Source: an uncultured bacterium
GTDB taxonomy: Bacteria; Hydrogenedentota; Hydrogenedentia; Hydrogenedentales; CAILVY01
Direction of reading: 5' to 3'
Length of the DNA stretch: 64,000 nt
Assembly: GCA_937951485.1 (NCBI GenBank)
Contig: CALEDJ010000007.1
Location: forward strand, 62,001-126,000
The notes under the pieces were generated by a model. That model saw only the letters and a program-made list of their open reading frames with translations, had not been told where the DNA came from and did not search any database. Made by a program: the position numbers and the translations under genes. Positions 16,332-25,032 of this stretch are shown one piece after another (position 1 is the stretch's first letter; every line of letters starts with the position of its first letter).

Positions 16332-17636
16332 ATGGGTGGAACACTGACGCGCGACCAGGCGATGTGGCGCTGGCGCATCCTCATTTCCACCTACATCGGC
16401 TATGCCGGGTATTATCTGACCCGCAAGGTCTTCACCATCGCCAAAACGTCCATCGCGGAGGACCTGGGCTGGGAACTGGCGGACACGGCGTATATATGGG
16501 GGGCTTTCCTCATCGCCTACATGATCGGCCAGTTCGTGAACAGTTTTGTGGGTCGCAAGTGGGGGCCGCGCGTGATTCTGTTGTGGGGGCTGGGCATCTC
16601 GATGGCCTGCAACGTCGTCTTCGGCGTCAGCAATTCATTTTATTCCTTTGTCGTCTTCATGTTCGTCAACGGCTTGGTGCAGGCAACGGGCTGGCCGGGC
16701 TGCGTGGGCGGCGTGTCGCAGTGGCTGCGGGCGCATGAGCGCGGCATGTTCATGGGGGTGTGGTCCACCAGTTACCTCGTGGGCAACATCATGGTGAAAG
16801 GCGTGGGCGGTTGGCTGTTGGGCGCCTATGGATGGCGCTGGTCCTTCGCAGGCTGCACAATGCTGACCATCGCGGTGTGGTGGCTGCTCTACTGGTGGCA
16901 GCGGGACAAGCCGGAGGACGCCGGACTCCCCCCCATCGTGGAAAAACCCAGCGAGGACGGCCGCGCCATCCGCGCCGCGCAGGAAGACACCGTCACCACG
17001 CGCCAGTATCTTGAGATTGCCCTGAATCCGCTGGTATGGGTGATGGGGGGCAGTTATTTCTGCATCAAGTTCCTGCGTTACGCGCTCGATTCATGGCTGC
17101 CCGCCTTCTTGAACATTCAGGGCATGGACGTGGCGCGCGCCAGTTACTATTCCTCCATTTTCGATTATGCGGGCCTGGCCGGGGCCGTCGCAGCGGGTTG
17201 GTTGCTCGACAAATGCTTCCGGGGCAACTGGGCCGTGCTCTGCCTGCTGATGGGCATCGGCGGCGTGACGGGTTATCTGGCTGTGATCAACCTGGGCGCC
17301 AACCCCGTCACGCTCGTGCTGTGCTACGGCATCATCGGATTCATGATCTACGGTCCCGACACCCTGCTCTGCGGCGCGGCCTCCATCGCCGTCGCCGGCG
17401 AGAAGAACGGCGTCGCCGTCGCGGGGCTCGTGAACGGCATCGGCAGCCTCGGCCCCGTCGTGCAGGAACTGGTCATCGGCGAAATGGTCCGGGGCGATGT
17501 GCAGGCGGGCATCGAAATGACCAACCGCCTCACACTTGCCATCAGCGTACTCTTCACCGTGCTGATGCTGGTCGTCGTATGGCGGCTGCACGCCGCACAC
17601 CGCAGCAACGCACGTTTGGATGCAAACGGCCCATGA
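16332..17636 (+). CDS. Organophosphate:phosphate antiporter-type MFS transporter
   Basis: A 434-residue transporter with about 12 membrane helices, of the OPA family (GlpT/UhpT/PgtP relatives). Typical features are 'YIGYAGYYLTRKVFTIAK' in helix 1, 'GRKWGPRVILL' after helix 2 and 'ATGWPGCVGGVSQWL' in helix 4. The ATG at 16332 is chosen for AAGGAG at 16317. phnW starts 30 bases downstream on the same strand, so the substrate may be a phosphonate such as 2-aminoethylphosphonate or another small organophosphorus compound. That substrate is inferred from the neighbour, not from the sequence. Confidence 0.85.
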   Translation: MGGTLTRDQAMWRWRILISTYIGYAGYYLTRKVFTIAKTSIAEDLGWELADTAYIWGAFLIAYMIGQFVNSFVGRKWGPRVILLWGLGISMACNVVFGVSNSFYSFVVFMFVNGLVQATGWPGCVGGVSQWLRAHERGMFMGVWSTSYLVGNIMVKGVGGWLLGAYGWRWSFAGCTMLTIAVWWLLYWWQRDKPEDAGLPPIVEKPSEDGRAIRAAQEDTVTTRQYLEIALNPLVWVMGGSYFCIKFLRYALDSWLPAFLNIQGMDVARASYYSSIFDYAGLAGAVAAGWLLDKCFRGNWAVLCLLMGIGGVTGYLAVINLGANPVTLVLCYGIIGFMIYGPDTLLCGAASIAVAGEKNGVAVAGLVNGIGSLGPVVQELVIGEMVRGDVQAGIEMTNRLTLAISVLFTVLMLVVVWRLHAAHRSNARLDANGP

Positions 17637-17666
17637 AAGCGAAACAACCCAACCCGTGAGGACGCC

Positions 17667-18800
17667 ATGAACGAAAAACAGCCAATCTCTGGATGGAAGG
17701 ACAAGGCCCTGTTCACTCCAGGACCGCTCACCACCAGCCGCACCGTCAAGCAGGCCATGTTGCGTGATGTGGGGTCCCGTGATTTTGAATTTATCGGGAT
17801 TGTGCGCGAAATCCGCGAACGGCTCGTTGCGCTGGCTGGCGCGCGCCCCGGGGATTACGAGGCCGTCCTCATGCAGGGCAGCGGCACCTTCGCCGTAGAA
17901 GCGGTCTTCTCCTCTGCTGTCCCGCCCGACGGGCGTGTATTGATCATCATTAACGGCGCTTACGGACAGCGCATGGAAAAAATCTGCAAGACACTCAAGA
18001 TAGAGACCACCGTGCTCGAATATCCGGAAAACACGCTGCCGGACCTCAAGGAGATCGAAGCGACGCTGAAGAGCGAGGTCGGCCTGATCACTCATGTGGC
18101 GGTGGTGCATTGCGAAACCACCACGGGCATCATCAACCCGATACAAAAAATCGGGTCGCTGGCGAAGGCGGTTAGCGCGCGGTATATTGTGGATGCGATG
18201 AGCAGTTTTGGCGCGGTGCCGATGACTGCGCCTTCTGCGTATATTGACTACTTAATATCGTCATCCAACAAGTGCATCGAGGGGGTTCCGGGGTTCGCCT
18301 TTGTAATCGCACGCCGGGAAACCCTGCTCGAAACCGAGGGCTGGGCGCGCAGTCTTTGTCTTGACCTGCTGGACCAATGGAAGGGGCTGGAAAAAAATGG
18401 GCAGTTCCGATTTACACCGCCCACGCACGCCTTGCTTGCATTTCAACAGGCCCTGGTCGAACTCGAAGCAGAAGGCGGCCCCGAAGGCCGCGCTTCCCGT
18501 TATTACAAGAATTACAAGGTCCTGGTGGACGGCATGCGCGCGATGGGCTTCAAGGAATATCTGCCCGCCGAATTGCAGGGCTATATCATCACGTCGTTTC
18601 TCTATCCCGACGATCCGAAATGGGACTTCGAGAAGTTCTACCGGCGGCTCAACGACCGGGACCTCGTCATCTACCCCGGCAAAGTGTCCAATGCGGACTG
18701 CTTCCGCATCGGCAACATCGGCCGCATCGGCGAATCCGACGTGAAGACCCTGCTCGCCGCCATACGGGAAGTAATGAACGAAATGGGTTTCCACCCATAG
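17667..18800 (+). CDS. phnW: 2-aminoethylphosphonate:pyruvate transaminase (PhnW-like)
   Basis: A 377-residue PLP-dependent class V aminotransferase. It begins '[25 protein letters not shown]', characteristic of PhnW, with '[14 protein letters not shown]' and '[13 protein letters not shown]'. The Schiff-base lysine is Lys202 in '[15 protein letters not shown]'. PhnW converts 2-aminoethylphosphonate and pyruvate to phosphonoacetaldehyde and alanine in the cytoplasm. A GAGGACGCC ribosome site precedes ATG 17667. It is probably co-transcribed with the OPA transporter. The usual next enzymes, PhnX or PhnY/PhnA, are not in the window, so the gene could also act in phosphonate biosynthesis. Confidence 0.9.
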   Translation: MNEKQPISGWKDKALFTPGPLTTSRTVKQAMLRDVGSRDFEFIGIVREIRERLVALAGARPGDYEAVLMQGSGTFAVEAVFSSAVPPDGRVLIIINGAYGQRMEKICKTLKIETTVLEYPENTLPDLKEIEATLKSEVGLITHVAVVHCETTTGIINPIQKIGSLAKAVSARYIVDAMSSFGAVPMTAPSAYIDYLISSSNKCIEGVPGFAFVIARRETLLETEGWARSLCLDLLDQWKGLEKNGQFRFTPPTHALLAFQQALVELEAEGGPEGRASRYYKNYKVLVDGMRAMGFKEYLPAELQGYIITSFLYPDDPKWDFEKFYRRLNDRDLVIYPGKVSNADCFRIGNIGRIGESDVKTLLAAIREVMNEMGFHP

Positions 18801-18807
18801 TATCCCT

Positions 18808-18826
18808 GACCCGTGCGACGCGGGTC
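18808..18826. terminator. Possible hairpin between convergent genes
   Basis: GACCCGTG / CGCGGGTC form an 8-bp stem (one G-T pair) with loop CGA between the ends of phnW and the abhydrolase gene. There is no strong T-run, so the call is weak. Confidence 0.3.
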
Positions 18827-20948
18827 ATTGTCTGGCGTATTTTCGTGTGAACGCAACGAATGCGTCAGGATCGGCGCTGAGTTGAAAACTTTCTTTCTCG
18901 TCGCTTGCGACGGCATAACGCGTTTCCATGGCTTCCGGGTTCAGCGGGCGGCGCTGCGCGTCACGGGGCGTGGCTATCAAGACAGGCATCGGCAACCCCG
19001 CAACCAGTTCCGGAAGATCATAGTGTTGTAGTAAACGCGGCACGAAGATTTCCGGCGGCCATGCATACGATTCTGCCGCCACCACCTCTTCTAATGACGC
19101 CGGGCCATCCACGCTGAATGCCCCGGCCAGCGTTCCGTCAATCGCGGCGACATGCAGGGCGACGATTCCCCCCAGTCCGCGCCCGCCGACGATGATGCGC
19201 ACGGGGTCAATATTTTCGCGCGCGCGCAGCCAGGCCAGCGCAGACAAACCATCGCGGATACGCATCGCCATGACGGCATCGCCCATCCCCGCCGAGACAT
19301 AGGCGATCCAGCGATCGCGTGACCCCCACCCCGCGATGTCGTAGGGCAGGTCGGCGGGCCGGGAATCACCCCAGCCGCGCAGGTCCACGCTGAATACAGC
19401 GGGGCCATCGGTCTTTTCATCAATGAATCCCGTGACGCGGGCCAGCGCGCCATGACTACGCAGATCAGTCCAGCGTCCGCGATCATCGAAGTAGAGCAGC
19501 GCGGCGCCGCGCCAGTCTTGACGCGCCGGACACATGAAGACGCCGGGTAGTTCGATCCCCGGTTCCGGACACAGCATTACTTCCCGCACCGCATGAAACC
19601 AGGCAAGCACCGCCTGGCCGCTGCGCGCTTCGGGCAGCGTCACCGTATCAGGCACGCCCGCAATCAGCCGGGCCGCCTCTATAACGGGCAGCCCGGACCG
19701 CCGGCCCCTCAGGGCGAGTGCCTCATCGCGGGTGACGGTGAACATGTTCCGGTCGGTGCGCGGATGACATGCGAGCATCTCATCCGGCAGCATTTCCAGG
19801 TCCTCTTCGCGCACTTCCGGCAAGATGCGGTCAGTACCACGAAGCCATCGGTCCATCCATCGGACAAAAGCCAAGGCCATGGCGGGAGTGTAGGCGTGGC
19901 CGCCGGGGTCGAGGAAAAAATCGAATCGCTCCGCGTGCCCTGCCGCATCAAACGATGCGCGCAGTTCCTCCGCGAGTTGGCGGCTCATGGCTTCAGTGAA
20001 AACCTCATCCTTTGCGCCCGCCATCAACAGCACCGCCGCCGGCGGCGCAGCGGCGATCAAATCGGCGTCATCGTAGTGCTGGAACCGCGCAAAGGGGAGC
20101 ACTTCCGGGCATTCCGCATAGACATCCAGCACGGGGTGCAATGCCTTCGATACAGCGCAGCACGACGGTCCCGACGCCCTGATCCTGTCATCCAGCACTG
20201 TCGCAAACATCGTGGTCACCCCGCCGCCGCTCACGCCCGTCATGCCCACGCCCCGAGACATGTCCACATCCGGCCGCGTCGCGAGATAGTCAATGCAGCG
20301 CAGCGCGTCCAAAACGAAATAGCGATTCGACGAATGCCCGACAAGGTAACATCGCGCCCCATCGGTGAAATGGTCGTTGCCCGGGCCTTTTTCCCCCGCC
20401 ATGCCCGGCGGATCGAACGTAACCGCCACATAGCCCATGCGCGCGAAGACCTGCGCCGGTTTCTGGTAACTCTCCCGTGTTTTCGCGCTGTGCCCCACCG
20501 GCACCACCACCGCCGGCCATGGCGGCGGAAATGTCTCAGACAACGGCAGATAAACCGACGCATTCACGTCCATTCCCGGCAGAGACTCAAAAAGCACGTT
20601 TTCCACCACATAACCCGGCCGTTCATGACGCGACACCTCGCGGATATTCAGCGGTCCGCCCGAGGCGCCTAAGGGTATCGGACCAAGCGATTCCAGCACC
20701 GCCGCACGTACGTCCTCACGCCATGCCTGCCATTTACCCGAGGCAATCGCCGTGCGGCGGCGTGCGGCCGTTTCGTCCAGCAACGCGCAACTGCGCGCCA
20801 CCATGCGGCGCGTCAGCATCTGCCGCAAATCCAACGATGGCGCCACCGGCCCTGCGGAAAACGCCCGTGCTTCCTCAGACCACGAACCTGCCGGATAGCC
20901 CTCCGGCCCACCCGAAAGACATATCAACGCCAGCATTATCATCGTCAT
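18825..20948 (-). CDS. Secreted alpha/beta hydrolase, acetyl-xylan-esterase-like
   Basis: A 707-residue protein with a short hydrophobic leader ('MTMIMLALICLSGG'). The first half (~100-390) is an alpha/beta hydrolase of the AXE1/Abhydrolase_7 type: oxyanion region 'PAVVVPVGHSAKTRE', nucleophile Ser240 in 'GVSGGG', an acid in 'AGAKDEVF' and His in 'DPGGHAYTP'. The second half (~420-700) looks like another hydrolase-like lobe ('SVDLRGWGDSR', 'IIVGGRGLGGIVALHVAA') with Gly where a nucleophile Ser would sit, so it may be an inactive duplicate. ATG 20948 has GGGAGG nine bases upstream. Substrate unknown; deacylation of plant or microbial polysaccharide is plausible. Confidence 0.78.
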   Translation of the reverse strand: MTMIMLALICLSGGPEGYPAGSWSEEARAFSAGPVAPSLDLRQMLTRRMVARSCALLDETAARRRTAIASGKWQAWREDVRAAVLESLGPIPLGASGGPLNIREVSRHERPGYVVENVLFESLPGMDVNASVYLPLSETFPPPWPAVVVPVGHSAKTRESYQKPAQVFARMGYVAVTFDPPGMAGEKGPGNDHFTDGARCYLVGHSSNRYFVLDALRCIDYLATRPDVDMSRGVGMTGVSGGGVTTMFATVLDDRIRASGPSCCAVSKALHPVLDVYAECPEVLPFARFQHYDDADLIAAAPPAAVLLMAGAKDEVFTEAMSRQLAEELRASFDAAGHAERFDFFLDPGGHAYTPAMALAFVRWMDRWLRGTDRILPEVREEDLEMLPDEMLACHPRTDRNMFTVTRDEALALRGRRSGLPVIEAARLIAGVPDTVTLPEARSGQAVLAWFHAVREVMLCPEPGIELPGVFMCPARQDWRGAALLYFDDRGRWTDLRSHGALARVTGFIDEKTDGPAVFSVDLRGWGDSRPADLPYDIAGWGSRDRWIAYVSAGMGDAVMAMRIRDGLSALAWLRARENIDPVRIIVGGRGLGGIVALHVAAIDGTLAGAFSVDGPASLEEVVAAESYAWPPEIFVPRLLQHYDLPELVAGLPMPVLIATPRDAQRRPLNPEAMETRYAVASDEKESFQLSADPDAFVAFTRKYARQ

Positions 20949-21025
20949 GATTGCAAGCCTCCCTTTCGACTTTTCGCGTTAAGCGCAGGGCAACATGGTC
21001 GTATCGTGGGAAAAAATCCCGGCAA

Positions 21026-22210
21026 TTACCCTTTCGCCACAAGCACCCCCTCCAGCACGGCTGCGCGGACATGTGCGCGCCATTCCCCCCGGAGCGATTC
21101 TGTCTCCAGCACCACCAGATTCGCGCGGCCGCCGGGTCTGGGCATGCCATGCGGCAGGCGGACGCCGAGCACGCGGGCGGGAATGGCGGTGGCGCAGGCA
21201 AAGGCCTGTTCCAAGGTGAGGTCCACCGTTTTCCATGCGTTGACGACACCCTGCGGCAGGAGGGTCCCGCTGCCTGCGAGCAGATCGGTGCCGACGAGGC
21301 GGATTTCGCCGTTGGGCAGGAGTTCCACGCGCGATCCGAAGAGGTCGTAGCCGCCCGGCGGCATGCCCGCGAGCGGCGTGCAGTCCGAGGTCAGGATGGT
21401 TCGCTCAAGGCCTTTGGCGCGGATCATCGCGCGGAGCGCCGGCGCGGGCAGATGATGGAGGTCGGCGATGAATGACGCCGCGAGCCGATCGTCGGCCAAT
21501 TGCGGCCAGATCGGATTCCGATGACGGTGAATCATCGCGGATGCGCCGTTGCCGAGATGCGTGCACAGCCGCGCGCCTGCATCCACCGCTTGCGCAATCT
21601 GTTCTGTCGTGGCGTCATGATGTCCAATAGACACAATCACGCCGCGCGCGCGCAGTGCGCGGATGAAGCGCGTTGCACCGGGAATCTCCGGCGCGACTGT
21701 TGTATAAAGGATTTTCCCTTCCGCCGCCTTCATCAGACGGTCAAAGTCCTTTATTTTCGGCAGGCGCACATGCGCCGCGGGATGCGCACCGCGCGGGCCG
21801 TCCAGCGGCGATATCCATGGCCCTTCGAGATGAATTCCAGGAATCCGGTGCGCCAGCGCACGCTCGCGCAGTGCCAGCGCGACGGCGCGGCAGGCGTCTT
21901 CCATCTCCTCCAGCGAAGCGGTGATGACGGTGGGAACCCAGTGTGACACGCCGTGCGCGGCCAGGCGCTCGTGGATACGCGCCACGTTCTCCGGACGCAT
22001 GGCCGGCCCCTGCAACGGCACCCCGGCCGCGCCGTTCACCTGAATGTCGAAGAGGGTTGGACCGATGATCGCCGCCGGGGACCCGAAATCCGCCGGGGCG
22101 CGCCCCGCAGGGGCGATCCGCACGATACGCTTGCCTTCAATCAGCACATCCACGGGCCGCGCCGCGCCCGGCAACTGGCCGCGCAGCAGAAGGCGTTGTT
22201 TAGTGGGCAT
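21026..22210 (-). CDS. nagA: N-acetylglucosamine-6-phosphate deacetylase-like amidohydrolase
   Basis: A 394-residue amidohydrolase that would remove acetate from GlcNAc-6-phosphate. Landmarks are 'GPTLFDIQVNGAAGV', the metal-site Glu in 'GIHLEGPWISP', His in 'VSIGHHDATTEQI', His in 'ARLCTHLGNGASAM' (usually THLFNAM), His in 'FIADLHHLP' and the catalytic Asp in 'ILTSDCTPLAG'. The altered THLGNGAS and GHHDA segments suggest a divergent subfamily, so the exact substrate is uncertain. No clear Shine-Dalgarno sequence precedes ATG 22210. No nagB is nearby. A 9-base repeat array begins 17 bases upstream. Confidence 0.82.
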   Translation of the reverse strand: MPTKQRLLLRGQLPGAARPVDVLIEGKRIVRIAPAGRAPADFGSPAAIIGPTLFDIQVNGAAGVPLQGPAMRPENVARIHERLAAHGVSHWVPTVITASLEEMEDACRAVALALRERALAHRIPGIHLEGPWISPLDGPRGAHPAAHVRLPKIKDFDRLMKAAEGKILYTTVAPEIPGATRFIRALRARGVIVSIGHHDATTEQIAQAVDAGARLCTHLGNGASAMIHRHRNPIWPQLADDRLAASFIADLHHLPAPALRAMIRAKGLERTILTSDCTPLAGMPPGGYDLFGSRVELLPNGEIRLVGTDLLAGSGTLLPQGVVNAWKTVDLTLEQAFACATAIPARVLGVRLPHGMPRPGGRANLVVLETESLRGEWRAHVRAAVLEGVLVAKG

Positions 22211-22226
22211 GGCGGGGACCCTCAGA

Positions 22227-22379
22227 AAAGGACGGAAGGGACAGCAAGGACAGAAAGGACAGAAGGGACAGAGGGGACAGAGGGGACAGCGACGACAGCA
22301 AGGACGGAAAGGAGGACAAGGACAACAGGGACTGCAGGGAATGCGGGGACAGCAAGGACGACAGGGACAACGAGGACAG
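22227..22379. repeat. 9-base direct repeat array, purine-rich (17 units)
   Basis: Seventeen consecutive 9-base units of the type AAGGGACAG / CAAGGACAG / AGGGGACAG / CAGGGACAA run in perfect phase between nagA and the M20 peptidase gene. All purine-rich units are on the plus strand. The unit core GGAC is shared with the array at 1861-1950. Period 9 keeps frames open and gives false Gln/Gly-rich ORFs. Confidence 0.9.
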
Positions 22380-22492
22380 CAAAACCGTCCAGGAAATCAA
22401 GGGAATTCCTGATGATGAAAGAAACGATATCCCTTGCAAACTGTCCATGTTTCCGGGGTTCCCCGGCTTGCTCAGTGTCGTGTTCGTTCCCG

Positions 22493-22537
22493 TCCTTCTG
22501 TCCTTCGTGTCGTTTTGGTCCTTTTTGTCCTTTTCCC
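22493..22537. repeat. Inverted 9-base units (5), facing the 22227 array
   Basis: Five 9-base pyrimidine-rich units (TCCTTCTGT, CCTTCGTGT, CGTTTTGGT, CCTTTTTGT, CCTTTTCCC) are the complement-strand form of the units at 22227-22379. They lie about 115 bases from that array, so a transcript could fold the two arms together. The rest of the 22211-22582 spacer holds no gene. Confidence 0.65.
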
Positions 22538-22582
22538 TTCCAGCCTGTCTCACTGCGTGATTCTTCGCAGCGGATCGCATGA

Positions 22583-23944
22583 TTACAGGGAACCGAGGAA
22601 CCGGATATATGTTTCGACGCCTTTGAAGAGCGTCGGCAGATGCTGCCGCTCGTTGGGACCGTGGATGCCGTCGTCGGGCAGGGCGAAACCCAGCATGATG
22701 GAGTCCACGCCGAGCATCTGCTGCATCAGGCCGACCACCGGCACGCTGCCACCTTCGCGCTTGAAAAAGGGCTCCGCGCCAAAGACCGTCCGCAGGGCGT
22801 CCACGGCAGCGCGCATATAGGGTGAATGCCGGTCCATGATCGCGCCCGGTCCGGACGAGTGCCGCCGCAGCGTCCAGGTGATTTCCTTCGGCGCATGCGT
22901 GCGCAGATAAGCTTCCAGTTGTCCGTGGATATCTTCCGGTTTCTGGTCGGCCACCAGCCGCATGGAGATTTTCGCCGAGGCGCGCGCCGGCAGCACAGTC
23001 TTGGCGCCCTGGCCCGTGAAACCGCCCCAAATACCGTTGACGTCCAGCGTGGGACGCGCGCCCACGCGCTCGATGGTGCTGTAGCCCGTTTCACCGAAGA
23101 GGCCCGGCGCGCCGGTCATCGCCAGCCACTGCGCATCGGAATACGGCGCGCGCGCCAGTTGCGCGCGCTCCTCCGCATCCAGTTCGCGTACGGCATCATA
23201 GAAGCCGGGCAGGGTTACCCGCCCCTGCGCATCGTGCATGCCGGCGATGAGTTCGCACAGCACATGAATGGGATTGCGTATCGAACCGCCGAACATGCCG
23301 CTGTGCAGGTCCTTTTGAGGACCCCGCACTTCGAGTTCAAAATAGGCCAGGCCGCGCAAGGCATAAACGATGGAGGGGTGGTCCGGCGCATGAATGCCCG
23401 CGTCGCAATTCAACACTACATCGCAGGCAAGTCGGTCGCGATGTGTTCCGATGAACGCCGCGAGATGCGGCGAACCAATTTCCTCTTCGCCTTCCAGCAG
23501 AAAGCGGAGATTCACCGGAAACGGTCCCTGGCCGGCCAGCGCTTCCAGCGAGAAAAGCAACGCGGCAATCTGCCCCTTCATGTCCGATGCGCCGCGCGCG
23601 TAAATGCAATCGTCCCTGATTTCCGCCGCAAAAGGATCCGAATGCCATTCATCGAGGGGGTCCACCGGTTGGACATCATAATGACCATAGACCAATACGG
23701 TCGGCTTGCCCGGCGCGTTCAACCATTCGGCATGGACCACCGGCGCCCCGGCGGTCGGCAGGATCTCCACTTCCGTCATGCCGCATCGGCGCAGGCCCGC
23801 CGCGAGCCATTCCGCCGCGCGCTGGATGTCGCTGGTGTGTTCCGGCAATGTCGAAATGCTGGGAATCGCGAGAAACTCGCGATATTCCGACAGAAACCGC
23901 TCCCTGTTTTGCCTCACGAACGAAATCGCCGTCATTTCATTCAT
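22583..23944 (-). CDS. M20 family metallopeptidase (dipeptidase)
   Basis: A 453-residue peptidase of the M20/ArgE/DapE family, close to the carnosinase-like dipeptidases. Metal and catalytic motifs are 'LVYGHYDVQPVDPLDEWHSDPF', 'YARGASDMKGQIAALL' and 'LLEGEEEIGSPHL' (catalytic Glu). The lid domain contains 'GPQKDLHSGMFGG', with the conserved His. It is cytoplasmic with two zinc ions expected; it probably cleaves dipeptides or other small amides. The ATG at 23944 is followed by a second ATG three codons later and the ribosome site is weak. A 270-base spacer upstream holds no gene. It stands alone on its strand between a repeat array and a lipoprotein gene. Confidence 0.9.
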   Translation of the reverse strand: MNEMTAISFVRQNRERFLSEYREFLAIPSISTLPEHTSDIQRAAEWLAAGLRRCGMTEVEILPTAGAPVVHAEWLNAPGKPTVLVYGHYDVQPVDPLDEWHSDPFAAEIRDDCIYARGASDMKGQIAALLFSLEALAGQGPFPVNLRFLLEGEEEIGSPHLAAFIGTHRDRLACDVVLNCDAGIHAPDHPSIVYALRGLAYFELEVRGPQKDLHSGMFGGSIRNPIHVLCELIAGMHDAQGRVTLPGFYDAVRELDAEERAQLARAPYSDAQWLAMTGAPGLFGETGYSTIERVGARPTLDVNGIWGGFTGQGAKTVLPARASAKISMRLVADQKPEDIHGQLEAYLRTHAPKEITWTLRRHSSGPGAIMDRHSPYMRAAVDALRTVFGAEPFFKREGGSVPVVGLMQQMLGVDSIMLGFALPDDGIHGPNERQHLPTLFKGVETYIRFLGSL

Positions 23945-24213
23945 CCACTCAGGTGCTCCTATGGGAATGCCCTTGTCCGACCCGCAATGGAAGGTCGCGC
24001 CTGATTTCCTTCAAACGGCGGAAAAGACAGCACGGCGGGAGATCACGGACGTGACCCCCGCCGCTTGTTACGGCTGCTCTGAAATTTCAAATCCACAATT
24101 TTCTTCACGTTTCAGCGCGCCATCCTTCCGCACCCCTTTCGAGGGGGGATTGGAGACCTTTGGTCAGCGCGGCGGCGCGGTCGGAAGACCGGCCGCAACG
24201 GAAAGCGTAGTGC

Positions 24214-24633
24214 TTAGATGCCCGAAGCGTCCAGGCCCGTGATCATCCAGCCGCCCGCTTCCTTGGTGAAGATGAGTTCCAGTGTAACCGAGCCGAAGGG
24301 ACCGGAAATTTCGATGGGATAAACCGACGCCGTGTCACCTTCGATTTTCTTCTCGGCATTCTCGATGTTCACCTCCAGCCCTTCCAGGTATCCCATGTCA
24401 ATTGCCTGGCTCAGGAAATCGCGCGCGCCCGCCTTGTCGCCCCACTCGTAATGTGAGAACGACTCGGAGAACGGCGCCATGATGGCGTCAATATCTTCCG
24501 CCAGCATGCCCGCCTTGAACGCTTCGAGTTGCTTCTGCACCGCATCCTCGGGTTTTTCGCCCGTCACACAGCCGGCGAAAAGCAGCGCCGCACCCAACAT
24601 CACCATGCTTGTCATCAACATTTGCTTTTTCAC
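24214..24633 (-). CDS. Small lipoprotein with NTF2-like domain
   Basis: A 139-residue lipoprotein. The signal 'VKKQMLMTSMVMLGAALLFAGC' ends in a good lipobox. The mature part ('EDAVQKQLEAFKAGMLAEDIDAIMAPFSESF' region, then 'GAVTLELIFTKE'-like strands ending 'GGWMITGLD') has the helix-plus-curved-sheet pattern of NTF2/SnoaL/DUF4440 domains, which often bind small ligands. GTG 24633 is chosen because GAGGGTGAT lies just upstream and the signal peptide begins there; the longer frame would add a non-signal stretch. Function unknown. Confidence 0.8.
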   Translation of the reverse strand: MKKQMLMTSMVMLGAALLFAGCVTGEKPEDAVQKQLEAFKAGMLAEDIDAIMAPFSESFSHYEWGDKAGARDFLSQAIDMGYLEGLEVNIENAEKKIEGDTASVYPIEISGPFGSVTLELIFTKEAGGWMITGLDASGI

Positions 24634-25032
24634 GACATCACCCTCTCGTTTTTGACTCTTCTCCAACCGCAACAAACACTGTTCACGCATTACGCGCAAG
24701 TCCTTCTAGCATACCCCCTTTTCGACAGAGATTCAAGCATCTCACGCCCGTTTTGGCATTGATGCCGACTCCGGCGGTTTCTTGCGAATTACATGGGAAT
24801 ATTTGGAGAATGTTTCGGGAAAAGGGCTTCCGCAATGGATCGAATCTTGTCACGCGCGCGCGTATTCTGATAGGGTATGCGCTTATCGTGTGGGGCAAGG
24901 GTTCGGTGGCGTGCGTCGCTCCCCCGGAAGACAAGATTTTCAAACCCCTGTCCGGTCCCGTGAAACGACAGGATATGATATTCATCTGCTCGCGCCGCCA
25001 ATAACACGATACGTTCGAGGATTCCAGCCGAG
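24634..25032. other. Intergenic spacer between divergent genes
   Basis: 399 bases without a gene. It holds a probable promoter for the lipoprotein gene (24708-24736). I saw no clear promoter, hairpin or RNA gene for the MBOAT gene on the other side. Confidence 0.7.
24708..24736 (-). promoter_or_regulatory. Possible promoter of the NTF2-like lipoprotein gene
   Basis: On the minus strand TTGAAT (24736-24731) and TATGCT (24713-24708) are spaced by 17 bases, each with four of six consensus matches. The leader would be about 70 bases. Confidence 0.35.

Noticed and set aside
22227-22379. Possible CRISPR array
   Set aside because: Units are contiguous 9-mers with no spacers and no cas genes nearby.
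22044-22582. Gln/Gly- and Arg/Thr-rich frames over the repeat array
   Set aside because: Open only because the repeat period is nine; composition is pure repeat.
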